From: Lateolabrax maculatus
Taxonomy: Eukaryota > Chordata > Actinopteri > Acropomatiformes > Lateolabracidae
DNA: 64,000 nucleotides
Assembly (NCBI GenBank): GCA_031216445.1
Contig: CM062208.1
Span: forward strand, 6,166,001-6,230,000
Reading direction: 5' to 3'
Shown in pieces: positions 10,480 through 25,333 of the stretch. Numbering within the stretch: the first letter of the stretch is position 1; the number at the start of each line of letters is the position of its first letter. A program made the translations under genes and the position numbers. The notes beneath the pieces were generated by a model, which did not search any database, was not told where the DNA came from, and worked only from the letters and a program-made list of their open reading frames with translations.

Positions 10480-13400
10480 AAAATAACTGATGTTTTGTCC
10501 GTTTACAATAATGACTCTAAATATGAAGATATTTTTAAACATATGCATACTTCTAGAAAAACAAGCAATGAATTTACTCCTGGAATAAACACTGAGATTT
10601 GTTACTTTCAATTTCTTTGGCAAATAATGATTTGCTGAATATTTATTTTTTTAATTTAACTGATTATTTGGTCTATTAAATGTCAGAAATATATGAATCA
10701 CTAAAATGAGAACAAACAAACATTTGAGAAGCTGGAATGTTTGGCATTTGTATTTAAACATTTGTTTAAGCAGGTTATTGATTATTACAATAACTGTTAA
10801 TTATTTTTATGTTGATTGACTAATTAATCAACAAACCACTTAAGCACTATTTTCAATTTTCAATTTATTTGGAATATTGTACTTTTCTCTTAAATGATTA
10901 TTTAACATTTTTATCATGTTTATATATATTTTTTATTTAATCAATGAATCTGTATCACAAATTACTAGAGTTTAAAGTTATGTTTTGTAACAAAATGTTT
11001 TATTCACATTTGAAACACTGTAAATATATTTTATTGGATAAAAAAAACTCTTTTCCAGCATTACTATAATCTCCATTCCCTCTGTTGAATAATAATCTCA
11101 AGTGTTTATCCATAATTTTAGAAATCCCAATGATAAACCGTTCTCCAACATACCTTCATACATGAGTTTGGTGGTTTTAAGGCCATCAGTGTCAGTCTTG
11201 CTGTCCTCTGCCACCTCCCCCTCTGCAGGTTCAGTCAGTCGTGTTATACACACCTCCAGCCCACAGAGCAAACCAGAGCGACAGTGCTGCTCACCAGCAG
11301 GGGGCAAGATCTCAGCTCTCACACTGTACAATGTCTGATAATATCAAAGAGTGGTTATTTATGGGGGGAAAGTCTCTCTCTTGTGGTAGGAGTGCTTAGA
11401 TAATCTACATCTTACAAAACAGTACAGTATATTCATGTTTCTCCTGAACAATCACTTATTTAAACTAAGAGCATAATTGACAGTTGTTCCTTGCTACACA
11501 GATGTTTAATTTACCTGTCCAGTTGTTTAGCTACTGACAACACAATTACAGCTTCACTTATCAAACTCTTAGGGCAAAGGGACAAAATGAATGTTGGGAG
11601 TGGACTTACAGTGACTCTCTCGAGCTGGAACTGGTAGTGGAAGGGTTTGAAGTCAGAGACGTCTTGGTTGAGTGGAGAGAAGTTGGCAGAGAAAACACAC
11701 TGGAGACAGGAGGGCAGGTCTTCCTTCCACCTCACCTCCCACAAGCAGAACACACTGTGTTTACTGCACAAAAGCTACACAAACACAAAAACATACCACA
11801 CATGAATGTGAATTATGTTTTGATGTTCTTTAAAACAAAATCAACACAGGAGAGATGTATATTGACACTCACACACTAACGGGGATGAATTTGAAAATGC
11901 TGTTTGTGTGACAAACGGGACTCTGTCCTCAATGTTTTCAAAAACCTTACCCAAACTTTAAGCGAAGCAATAGATCAACTGTAAAACTGTAAAATATCTT
12001 CCAGATTCCTCCGGATATCGGAGCTTGGATTGTGGCTGCTTGTAAACACAATAATTTCTGTCCCTACCCACGACAATAAATGAGGCTTGAAACAAAAATC
12101 GAGAGCTTCATCTTCAGGCTCAGCTCTCCATATATGGTCGGCTGAAACTAAGGGGAACATTGTTTTTATTTTCATATTCATCCTCATTAGTGTGAATATG
12201 GCCTTAGAAACCACCTTTTTACCGTGAATATTTCCCCCAAATTACCCATAAATGTTAAAAAAACATTTTCATATACTGGAAGCTATATACTGATCCGCCC
12301 TGTAGTCACTGACGTTTGTTTAGTTTTTTGTAGGTTTTTTTTCTGCTCACCTGTTGTGTTTTAGTGTTGAGGGACTGCAGCTCCAGTGATGCATGCTGCT
12401 TTTCTGTCAGCTTCACTTCTGCCAGCGTGAAGTTCACGTCTGACACATTCTGCACACACAGCTGGATGTACTTCCTGTGGGGTCAGGTCAAAGGTTGCAG
12501 GTCAGACGTGTGTATGAGTGAGGTGGGAAATGTGTGTTTCCTTTTCATATTTAAAATTTTTATTTATTTTTTCAAAATGTTATGATATTACAAAATTTAA
12601 GTTAAGATGCAAATGTGTTTCTTTTATTTGCAACACACACAGGCATTTCTATGGCATTGACACTCACCTGTTACCAGCAGACAGCAGTGAGTGTTTGGTC
12701 TTGAAGGGGATGTAGAAGGTGAGGGCAAGCAGCGTGGAGTAGATCGACCACGGACAGTCAATAGACATCTGTGGAGAGATACCAGCAAGACTTTACTATC
12801 AAAGCTCTTGAAGTATCATGTGACAAAACATGCCTGTTGCAATATCCTAGATCCCAAAGTGACTTAACGAGATGTTTTGTTTTGTCTGTCTAAATGTCCC
12901 AAACCCCTAAATATTTCATTTATCATCACGTAAAACCAAGAAAAAGCAGCAAATCCTGAAATTTGAGAATTTTTGCTTGAAAAATGACTTCAAAATAGCT
13001 GCCACATGCTTAATTGACTAATTGTCGCAGCTCTAGAAGATGTACAATTCAATCAACTGATATAATAAACTGTATAGATACTGCGTTAGCCTTTAGGCCT
13101 CACCCTCTGGTCGATGGCAGTCATGGGCGTGTCAGGATGGCTGTAGCTGCGTGGTCGGTGGCGGACCTCCCCGTTGGTCAACCTCTCATTGGCGGGCCGG
13201 TCGGACCCGGACGGGATGACACACAGAACCTCCAGCTGGAACTCCAGAGTGTGGTAAGGAGGGGTGGGGGGCAGGCTGATGCTGGTCACCTTCTCAGACG
13301 ACTGGATGGACAGGACGCTTTCACCTACCAACTCTGAACACGATAAGGGAACAGAAAAGGAAGCCGTGAGGGCTTTAAAGCTATAAATGTGTCAGTCAGT

Positions 13401-16400
13401 GTGTTTATAGGAACGCAAATACCTGGTTATGGTCGTCTTACTGAAGGGACCTGATTTTATAAACATTAAATACCTAGGTTCAACTAAACCCAAAACTGAA
13501 ATAATGAAGTGTACTTGCTACTTAAATGTAATTGGTGGATTTAAATGAAGCCTTTAAAAATGTGTACTGACCAGCAGCAGGGTTGCTGATGCGGGCGCTG
13601 CAGCTGGTGGAGGGCAGGATGGGCATGGTGTCTGAGTTGCTGAGCTGCAGAGCGTCTCCTCTCTTCACAGCGTAGTGACCCGTCAACAAGGTGAACTTCA
13701 CCATCTGAGCCAAACCGGCCAACAGTGGCTCTGAAAACACAAACACAACTGCAGTGAGCAACGGCCACGCACACATGCTGCAATGTGTTTTTTATATAAT
13801 CATAAACGTGATATGGAGGTAATCATTCACTATTATTGATCACAGCTTGTCAATAAAAACAAAAAATTAAGTTTTACATTTACTTTTAAATGTATATCTT
13901 TTGCTAACTATAAATAGACAGTTGTTTGAAAAATACTGAACTTGAACTATCTCCAACACTAAACTTCCTGCATGGTGTCGAAAATAGGACCTGAAGTCAC
14001 AATGTTTTCATTGTCCTCATTCAAATATGCATGTAGAAAAACACTCACAATATTTTACCCTCACAGCTTTTTCAGGTGATGATATCACAAACATTTACAT
14101 GGCAGTTGATGTAGATTCAACGCTGCATAATTACCTGAGAGAGGCTCCACGGTGAGTTGGGGCTCCTGAGAGTAGACTTCATACTGGACCGATGGGTAGA
14201 TATGAGGCAGCACAAACTGCACCTGACCCACCGTGGCATAAAGCTGACGCAATGTGTAAGTACCTGGTTGTCCACTCTACAGAGAAAAGTACAAGAGCGA
14301 CAGAGCAAAAGATGGAAAGTAAAAAAATTTAAATAAGAGGGAAGTGTTGTTAAACAGATCAGCAAAGTGTGAAAAACACGCCTCAAAAAACGAATCAACA
14401 GATACATTTTGAATTTCCTTCTGAATGTCAAACACCAATTAACTAGTTCACCATTTCAAAAGGTCACACTTTTGTTTTTTCATTAAAGGCAGCAGCAGAG
14501 TGTCTCTTACTGGTGCTGTGAATACGACGCTGTTCATCCCGGGCTCTAACGTTACATCCTGCACTTTCAGCATCTGTGCTCCTTCCTTCACGGCAAGAGC
14601 AGGAGGGCTGACGCAGTTGGGCGTGTCCGGCGGCGAGTTGCTGTCATGTCGACGCATTATCAGATGAGTGTTTTTACACACCACTCCTGTAGAGTTGAGA
14701 GAATTGTCCGAAGGACTTCTGTCCTGAATCTCATCCAGCTCTAAAGAGGGACCGGCCGCTGAGGAGGACGGGGGACCCGCTGACGAGTTAACCTGGTTAA
14801 ACTCTACTGTCCCTGGGTTTGTTTGTCTCTGAGCTCCCTTAGACCTTCCATTAGTTCCTCCACGCTCCAGGTCAAAGTGAATGCTAGCAGCTAGTTGCTG
14901 TATGCGCATTGACACGGGCATCAAGCACCGCAGAGTGAGCTCCACCTGCAGGACGGCTCCAGAGTGCACAGAGGCGGTGGCTGGACGGAACTGTAGCCGC
15001 GTGAGTTGAGCAAAAACACCCATGCTGAGAGTCACTTTTTGAGCTGTGGAGGAAGACAATAAAATTTGGTGTTAATGAGGTACAGAGTTTTGCTGTTTAT
15101 GACTACAAGAAAAACACTGATGTTTCAGCTGAGGAATGAGGATGTACGTGATAATGCACAATGATGTGTGCTGACATAAGAAAACAACGGACAGGGTTGG
15201 AGCGAAGAACGAGTGGCGTTTTCCTCCACTGATTGTAATACTGAGACACCCTGAAGTGTATTATAGCTGTTATGTGATTTGGCCACCTACCAAAGGAACA
15301 AAGACAGGCTGTTTACATTACTATCCATTTTCAAAACAGGTTTGCAGAGAGTTCAAATAATTGTTTTGTTAGATAGACCAGTGTTATTTAACTGGTAATG
15401 TAACATGTAGTATAAGTAAGTATTGTTGCTCTAGCTGCCTGCAGCTTAATTTATCTCACACATTAATTTAGAAACAGTGGTTAACCTGTAAAGTGGAAGT
15501 AAAACAACAGACCAGCCAAATATTGATCAATTATTTGGGTTTGTAGCTTCATGTCATGTGCTCACCGTTCACAGAAAGCAACAAGTTGACATTTTTTCTA
15601 CTGAAATTGTCCAAAAGTGTGTATATTTGAATATAACGAACATGATCACTTACACTGATCTCCAGACTTGCCGGCAAAGGTCAGAATTTCTTGACAAAAG
15701 TGCTTCCTCTCCTCCGTGGTCAGATTCACATCACCAGCCAACAGGGCACTGGTTTGCAGGTAGCTGTGGTGGGTTGTAAAGGAAGACAAACCCTACAGTG
15801 CATTGGGACAAGAACACCCCCTGTATCAGATCAACACCGGAACCCCTTGATGTTGTTAACAAAATTAATATAATGTAAAATAAAAACATATATTGGCCAC
15901 GCAATCACAATGGATTTCTGAATCTTTCAGTACCACAGAAAGCCACTTCTATTGTACGTAAGTGTGCAATTCCTTATCAAACAACACCTTAACCATCCCA
16001 CTATAATATATTTCTGCTATTAAAAACAAAAGGCACACAGAACCATTTTGCACCCTGAAGGTTATTTTCTCTTACAATTTGACCTCGGCACTACTGTAAA
16101 GTTGACATATTTGGCCCTTATTGGTCTCATGGCTGTTGTTGATTTCAAGGATACTCTTCAGTTCTGCCCAGCAGTTTCTGACACTCAGCAATCTGTTTCC
16201 TGGTGTGAGTGACAGGAAGGCTCCATCCCTCTGATACGTATGACTTCAGAGCTTCCTGTAAGAAGGTTTCTGCCCGCTCAGGGTCCCCCTTCCTCCTAAT
16301 AAACACACAAAAACATCACCTTGTTTTTTTTCTATCTGTAGAAACAAAGATTGCAGACAGACTATTCGTTGTCTACAAATCTTTTGAAGTGACATTAACT

Positions 16401-19400
16401 CTAACATTAACTCTAATCTAAACTCGATCAACCAATAGCAGAAGCTGTCAGGCCTGAGACGTGTGGGTTAAGGGCCTGATTATTCTTTAAAGCCACTTCA
16501 ATCTACAGTATGTCTATACACAGGAAAAAGAAACCTGTCACTGCAGGATGAGTTAGGCCTCTAATAAATGTGGGGGAAAAGTTCCTTTCAGTTGCACTTT
16601 TATAGCTTCACATTTATTTTAAAACCCTGTCACACTCATTGTAGCACATTAGTGTATTCATTTCTTACGCCCGATTAGACCCCTCCTCGGGAGTGTGTTT
16701 ACAAACAGGGACTGATTGACAGATCTGGAGAAGAGGCATAATCAGCCACAGCAAGTGAAAATACCAGTGTGGATGTGCAGGGCCAATTTTTAGACCCGTC
16801 TTTACCCCAGTGGAACAGGTTTCCTTACATGTAGAACTCAGCCAGGCTTTTTCCCACCAGTCTGGCAGACCTCAGTCGGCCGATGGCCTTGTACATCTCC
16901 ATAGCAGCGTGAGAGAGTTCCTGATGCAAGAAGTGGCCAACAAGGACGTGGTGAAGGAAGTGGGTGAGAGGAAAGGGAAGATATAATCAATTGAACGGTT
17001 TCCACTGAGATTTCCAAGACATTACATCAGAAAAAATTGCTTTAAAGTCCTGCATTGCCAGCTACTGTGGCAAGACATTGACTTACAAGATAGTGCCTTT
17101 CAAAAGCTTCCACAGACGACAAGGCTTCTTTCAGCTTTTTGTAAGGGCTCTGCAAACTGTTCACTGTAGAGCAAGACAAAGAAGCATTAAAACAAGACAC
17201 ATACAGTTATTTGTTGTCTTTCAAATGACAGCCAGGCTTCCTCATTACACCTTAATCCACATGACTGGCTGAACAAGCTCACACTACTTTCATTGAAAGC
17301 AAATTCCAACACTAAAGGCCATGATGCACCAAGCTGACTGAGCAAAAGCTTTGCTTTATGTCTGCAGTTAAAAGCTGCACCTGACTTGTAATAAAAAGTC
17401 TTTGGGTAAAAATTTAAAACATACAGTATGTCTCTTAAAACTGCTGTTAAGTTTTGCATTGCTGGTGTTTTCAGAAAAGAAAAGGCAGAAGCAAAAAATT
17501 AGGAGAAACTGCACTAAATGGTGAAATCACTGATCAATTGGGCTAAACAGCCAGTCAGACATCCAGTCAGTCCTGAATCAGCTGAACTACTGCTGATGAG
17601 CGCCGATCACAGCTGAGTAGGGTCAGCAGCACAGGACACATTGTAAAACTACAGGCAATAGATGGCCACACACGGCTCAAACATGCCCAACTGTTATCTT
17701 GGTGTGTCAGGGCCCTAAATCACAATCCTGTAAACGTGCAATTAGGTTCTCATTACTACCCAGCGTAACTTGAAAATATTTTTGAAAATAACACTAGTTT
17801 CAGAGTCGGAAAACTCACCAGTCTCAGGCCTCTCATCCCCCAGTCCGGCCAGCAGGTCCACAGTCCTGTTCAGGTCCTCAGATGTGGGTCCCTTCTCCGA
17901 CACCAAGCCACACAGTTCCCCCAGGGACTTCAACTGGAGATATATAACTCTTCATTATGAAAATGAAACTGTGATAATGACACCAACAGATCATATTTTC
18001 CTCAATAACCTGCAAGTTATCATCTTAAATCATAGCTACATCAACATTCTTTCATTATATCTGTAACAAAGCGAGCATTTGTATTTGAAAAGTATTTCAT
18101 GAGGGGTCCACCCTTAAATGCCCTGGTCATGATCCAACGAGCTGTCAATAAGCTGCACTTTTGCAGGGTTGGATTGAAGGATTTGTTGCTCTGACAGCAG
18201 TTGCTGATTCATTTTAAACCAGCTTCTAAAAAAAATATTGCAGACTTGCGCCAAATTGTAAACATTTTAATCTGGATAACTGAAAGTGTCTTGACGCTGC
18301 AACAAAGTTACACCAGTTATCAAAACTGCATGAGTCAGTATTTTCCGTTACCTTGTCAGTCGCGTAAGCCCACAGTCCAACAGTATGGGAGCAGTTTGCA
18401 GCTAACTGGGCTGCATCACAACAGCCCTCGATCCTGTGCAGAACTTCCAGGCAGCTGAGAAACACCCAGCAGTCAAGCGCGCCCTCCAGCACCGACACCT
18501 AAACAACAGCAGCAACAACATACATTGTTATGATGGGGGACACATTCAGTTCAGCCCAGTGTAGGTTTATTGTCCATCCATCACAGTAACGATAATGATG
18601 ATTCTTAAATATGTGGTTGACTTTTTTTCTAGTAAGGTCTAAGTATTCCCCCGTTATTCATGTTTCCAAAGAGATGAACTTATGTCATTTCTGTGAAACA
18701 CGTTTAATTTAGGAGGTAGAGCAGTTCGTATTTCAATCAAAGAATGCCATGTCATTTTGCTTTTTCCTATAATTGGCTATACAGAAAAACACAGGAAAAC
18801 TTGTTCATGAAAACAAAGTCGGTTTACCTCCAGCAGGCGTAGCTCCTGGACACAGTTGTGCAACAGCTCCAGGGCTCTCTGGGTGACCTCCCAGGGCCTC
18901 AGGAGGAAGATGAGTAAGGTGCACTGCCGGGAGAACAGGTAGCTCCTCAGATCTAACAGGCTGGCCTCCCCACGCTGGATCCCATCCCTCTTCTCCATGT
19001 CAATGGGCCTCCGAAGCAGCAAGCCGCTCCAGCTACGCACTGGGGCGCAGAATGAGCCCAGCCAGTTAGCGGTATCTGCAGACCACAATGAAAAATTGAA
19101 TGGACCTTTGATCTTGGAAAGGACTTGAGGACTGCCATATTGAAACCAACCATACTATTGGGTGGTGGTTACTTACCTCCAGCTCCAAAGTTCAGGACAT
19201 ATTGTGTAAAAAGGGCATCTAGTTCATCATACTGGACCAAGGCATCTTCAAACTGCTGCAACATCTCAAAAACAAAGGCCAGCTCCTCCTGCACAATCAC
19301 ACACACTCACATGTGAGACACAACTGAACTGTGACACTGCAGAAAGGCAGAGGTAGAGGACACCATCAGCACCACCACACAGATGAGCATCCCTCTTCAT

Positions 19401-22400
19401 GAAAGTGATGAATTAGTGAATATAAAATCTGTCGTTTAAATGAAGGGGCATGCAAGTTTTTAGTCCCTTTCAGTCCAGTCAAGTGTCACAACACAACCTC
19501 TACTTGTCTTTCCTTGCAGACAATCACAAAATTAAAGTCCACATGTCTGCTCTTTTTCTAGCTACCTGGACCATGAAGTATTCACAGAAGCTCCAGCCAG
19601 GCTGCGTGCGTTTTTCTCGAAGGGTACGCATGTCGTCTTCAAAGCGGCCCAGGTTCTTGGTGAAGGACATGAGGAGTAGAGTTCGCAGTTTGAGCAGCAA
19701 GGAATTCCAGGATTCCTGAGACCGGGACGAGTCCTTAAGAGGATCTGACAGCACCACGCACCTGCGTCAAAGGGCAATATATACATTATATACTCAGGGA
19801 AGTTTGAATCCACATGGTTTCTTATATTCACTGGGTATTGATTATTATTTTTAAAGTAATTGTTTTAAGATTTAGTCTACAAAATGAATATATAGTCCAA
19901 AATTCAAAGATTCAATTTATAAAACAGATGAAAGCAGGAAATGCTCACATCTGAGCAGCTAAAACCAGAGAATATTTGGCATTTTTGACATCAAATTAAA
20001 AGATTATCAAAATTGTTGTCAGAAAGATAGTCAGTCGACTAACTTATTAATCAACCAATCGTTTTAGCACTACGTTTGATCACACTTAACATTATCCTGT
20101 ATAGGAGCAGAACAATCACTTTCTACTGTTACTGTAGCAACAGGAGGAAGTGGGGATTGACAATGTCTTGTGAAGGAAGTCAGTCTGTTACCCATTGTCA
20201 TCACCGTCTGCTAATTTGACCTAAATCAACTTGTTTATAGGGGAGGAGTGTCCTCACCTATCGTTCTGCTTGTTGCAAAAATCGCTGCGGATCTTGTCCA
20301 CGATGGATGACCGAGGCAGGATGTTGGTCTTGTTCTTCTTCTTAGTATCGTTGGTCTCCACAACGATGATGACCCAGTCTGCTGAGCCATGAGTCCGCAA
20401 GCTGTTCTGCCAGCGCATCATGTCCTCCTTCACTGAGCTCTTATATGCCTCTGTATCCTGCAATAAAGTAAAATACATTTATGATTCAGGCAAAATAATC
20501 ATTCTTTAAAGTGGGAGGTTGGCGAAAATGATCCTGTCACTCAAAACCCCCCAAATTATGTTAAAACATGAAAATTATACATTTGATATATATACTGCAC
20601 GTAAAACTCTTGCTGATACTGAAATTGGGAAAGTAAAATATGTTATTAAAAAAAGATGATTGAATGATGAAAGAAAATAAAAAGAAGCTTCTCCTTTAAG
20701 TGACCTGCATGTTGTACACAATGAGGAAGTTTCCACATCAGAAGATATCAGAGGGCGAAAACTACAAAAAGAATGCTGTCGAGTAAGTTTATGATGACTA
20801 AACTTTCGGTTACTATGTATTCTGACTGGGATTTACTGACTACTTGAGGGTACTGTTTGTTTTAATTTGACTCGAACTGTTCTGGAACTGAGTTGGGATA
20901 TTTAATATGACATGTCAGTTATTATGTAACAGGGGCCGCTGGGAGGGAGAGGAACTGAAGCCCTGGTGTTGCACAATGTTTTGGAAGTGAACTTACAGTT
21001 ACAGTTTGAAGGATCATTTGAAATTTTTGGTTTGTGAATCTTGGTTTTCAGCTGAATGACAATTGAACATGAAATCACATGCTCATAAAAGTTATTTAAC
21101 TTAACCCCACAATACATATGGTGTGTTTTCTTTGAAACATTTATTTAACTTGGCCACTGAAGATTTGGATTGATTTTTGTGTAACTTTTAGGAATAGTTT
21201 GTTAAAGGCTGCACACACCCATGAAAAACCCAGACAGGTGTTTCCAGTTATACTGACTGACTGATCAGATCTGTCTGACTGTCCTCTCGATGGACAACCT
21301 GACCAAACTTGACAAGGTTACTGCCTCCCACAGTCGGCTGATTGTGGATAGAACCATTATTTTCACTGCTTACTTCCTTGGTTGCTGCAATTACACTACA
21401 GGTCTGAGTTTTATTTTAGCAGTAAAAAAAATTGCCTGTAATTTACATTATTTACATACAAATGCAGATGTGACTAGCTGGGGCACTGTGGTTTTATAGC
21501 CTTTGTAGGTCACAGCTCACTTTGTCTACTGCGCAGTCCATCTGTCCTCACCGCCTGTGATATTGCCATGCTCTGTGTAAATGTACTGCTCCTTGTAGAA
21601 AAAGAAGGGGGTGCTGCAGCCCCGACTTGCAGCCATGTTCAGTCCGTATATACTGTCAACTCTGTGTGGGCGTGTACAGACTCGGACTTAGATTTAGCTT
21701 TATTACACCTCTTCTGGCAGGACAACCTGTACCTTTTTATGGTTTCACAAAAGGAGTCTTTATCGCAGGTCTGTTGTCTGTATTAAATTGTAATACTGTA
21801 CAGTCAGGTGTTAATGTTACTGTGGCCCTACTGCATACACATACAAGCTCACTACTCCCACACCAGAAGCAGAGTCCTTAGGAAATGTCATGAGTCACAA
21901 GCTGATGACAGCACTTCCTTTAACTAACCAGCTGCTCAGTCAGCCGTTGCAGGTTCCTGCTTCCCTTCTTGTTTTTCTACTGTCTGCTTTCCCTGAACAG
22001 TCTTCCAAAGTAGATGTCAAGTTCAGTTTAGGCTTGTGACTGGAGGCTGCAAGGCCATGTGCGCATTATTTCAGATACACTGAAAACATATTCTTTTGTC
22101 CTCCTTCTAAATGCTCTATAACTTAGATACATGTTATTTTAAAGGGAGTTATGGCAACATGATCTTAACTCAGTGAACTTGCATGTTTTATATCTCACAA
22201 TATGAGTTTGCATATCTTGCATAGAGAGCTGCCTGTGACCTATTTTTTCTCTAGATAGGATGCCCATAAGTACTCATCTATTCTTAGAGGGTAAACAAGC
22301 AGACATTGACTATCCTCCCAGACACATGAAATAAACAAACATTATCAAGATTTTGCTTTAGTGACATTCTGGACACAAAAAGTCTAGTAGCAGCAACATT

Positions 22401-22869
22401 AAAAAGGAGACGTTGTGTTGCCACCACAACTCTCTATGATTAATACATTTGTACATAAACATTACTGATTACACAATAAAGGTGTTCACATTGATGTGTC
22501 TTTGGACTGAATTACTGTTTTATGGTAATTTATGAAGTTGTCTGACACCATAAATATAAAGTCTCACTACAGCAGCATAGTTTTCATGACTACATAAATT
22601 CAAATCAAACCATTATTTGTGCAACTGTCTGACAACAAACACAGAAAATGATCACAATAACTTCATCGGCATTGTGTGTTCGACTATACTGAAACACGAA
22701 ATAAATGTTCACAGAGAGTTATTTCATTATTGATCTTTTAACCAACTTGAGGAGCTTTAAAGAAAGGCTACAGTTGTTAACAGTCTGCTAATGCATAATG
22801 CAATAATTAATAGTTCCCAGTATTGTTAATTAAATTACTGAGTGCCTGAATGATTGAGGTTGTTGTGCA

Positions 22870-22920
<51 letters not shown>

Positions 22921-25295
22921 TTCAGCTACTCACACAGCAGTCAGTCCAGTAGATGTGGAGGAAGGGGAAGGTGAGGAGAGCCTTGTTGCCCTCCTTGGGG
23001 AGGAGCTCCTCTTTAAACTGGACAAAATTAGCTTCAAGGTGGATCATTTTTGGTGCACGGCCATATGTCCTGCACAGACAAGAAAGCAGAGTTTTATAGT
23101 ATTGATTATATGGTGTTTATCATTGTTTTTATTGCACCATGACAAAATATGTTACATCTATGAACGTACATACCTATGCCCCCTCATAAACTTAAGCTTA
23201 AGAGAGACCAAGGCCTTTATTTGAGACAGGTTATTACTAAAGTCAGGCTTTTGTCTAATTTTTATTAGTAGAGTTTTATAAATATATTCCTTGTTTGATG
23301 AGCGATTTAACACACTTCTCTGCTAACTTTCTGTTACTGCAAAACAGTGTCAATGAGACCCAGGGTGAATTTAAATCCTGATTTTTCTGTCTGTTTCTCT
23401 TCAAAAACCACCACAACACAGAACACAGGTGACAAACAGTGTACAGGTAAATTCAACCTGATCATGGTCAATAATAAAAAGCAGCATCATACACAGCACT
23501 GTGTTAAAAATGCATGATGTGATGATGTTAAATGTTGGACCACCTGTACCGAAAGCATCCCCACTGACATTAGTGGGAGTGGACAAAAATTAAAGAGCAG
23601 CCCACCAACTAGGCCTACATCCTCCAAAGTGACTATAGATCTCTCTCACAGTGGCAACAAGAAATGAAAATTAAAAGCTTTACAATGATATTTATTACTA
23701 GGTTTTTCCATCATGCATTCACCAGGGCAGTACCCACCTCCTCCACTCCATTGGCTCCCTGGGAAGTTGCTGGGCCAATGAGGTATAGAGAGACGTAAAC
23801 AAGCTCTGGTCTCCAGCACCTGTGATGAAAGGGGCAGGACAAAGAGCATTTGAAAATGAGGTCAGAAATGAAGAATTAAAATTGCTCCGAGGGGAAACTG
23901 AAATCTAATATCTATCTTTCTATCCTGAAACTGTATGTTCTGACTTTGTTATTGTGTCCCAAATTCTTTTAGATTTGACGACTCAATGGTTCAATGTAAG
24001 GGGACGTGGAGGATATTTTGGGAAAAAGTTTTACACATAATTGGAAAACTAATGCGTGGTCATACTAAATACAAAAGACAATACCTCAAAAACTCAAATG
24101 AACAGCAGGAGTACAGGGTGAAAAGGGTACAAATGCTGCAAAAAATACTTACAATGAAAAATTTAAATTTGGGATCAACATTTAGCAGCCTTCCCAAGAA
24201 CAAATTGAAGTGAATGATTACTCCACAAGCAGCTGATGCAGTGCTGGTCATATGCTTTTAAAACACAAAAGTGAGACAAAAGAGTCCAGAAAACCTCTGA
24301 CACTCTATGGGTAAATGTCATGTAGGGCTCCCTGCCTCATTATCTGCTCTCTCCTGTTTAACAGCCCTGTGAATCTACGAAATGTGCTTCCTTGAATGAG
24401 TAAACTTGTTTTACCACTGATGGAAGTCTACGTCAGGGTTTGCACCATAAAATCTCATCTTATTCCAAAACACAAAGACACATTTCCTCTCAAACTTTTT
24501 TAAATTTCTACTTTGCTTTAGTATGTCTTGGGAACTGTCGTGTAAGCAATTCTATAATGTAAACAGATCACTTTAATTTTTTTTGATTTACTTGTTTTGT
24601 CACTTCCAACAGAATAAAGGCTCCAGACTAATTAACTAAATAACACTGGGAGCACCAGCCAATACTTAAGGGAACCATCTCAACTGAAATCACGGAACAA
24701 CACGATTTTTCATCAACTATGTTACAGATTATTTAGTAATTTTTAAAACTTTAATTTCTGTCTGAATAGGAGGGGGTCCAGACGTATCTGCCAGAACAAA
24801 TAAAACATGAGCTCGCAGATTCGTCTGGTTCCCAGGCGAATCTTTTCTGCTAACCGACTGGTAAATGCCTGTTTCCAAAAAGCTGTTGAAATTAGCTCTG
24901 TATTGTAATTGATTCGTATGTCTGCTCACATTTCATGCTTTCTACTATTATTTTGCTTAAGGGAGCTTCATGTTGAAAGCGTGTGGCTGAAATAACAAAC
25001 ATAGTTTTCTGCTCAGCTGTTTAAAACCATTGAGAACAGAAAATAGCCACACATATGTGTGATGTGATAAATTTCGACATCTGTGGCGTTTCATATTGAT
25101 CAATCTTTTTTAAGAAGCATGAACCAAACCTATGATGTGTGATGTATTCACTGCATTACTAAAGAGCTTTCAGTTTCAGAGACGGCTCAACTCAATGGGC
25201 ACAGCATGCGACACCTTCTACCATTAGACCCTGTTTCATCACTATGTAATTTCTACATATAGTATGTACGCAAGTGCACAGCGTCTGAGCCATTT

Positions 25296-25333
<38 letters not shown>

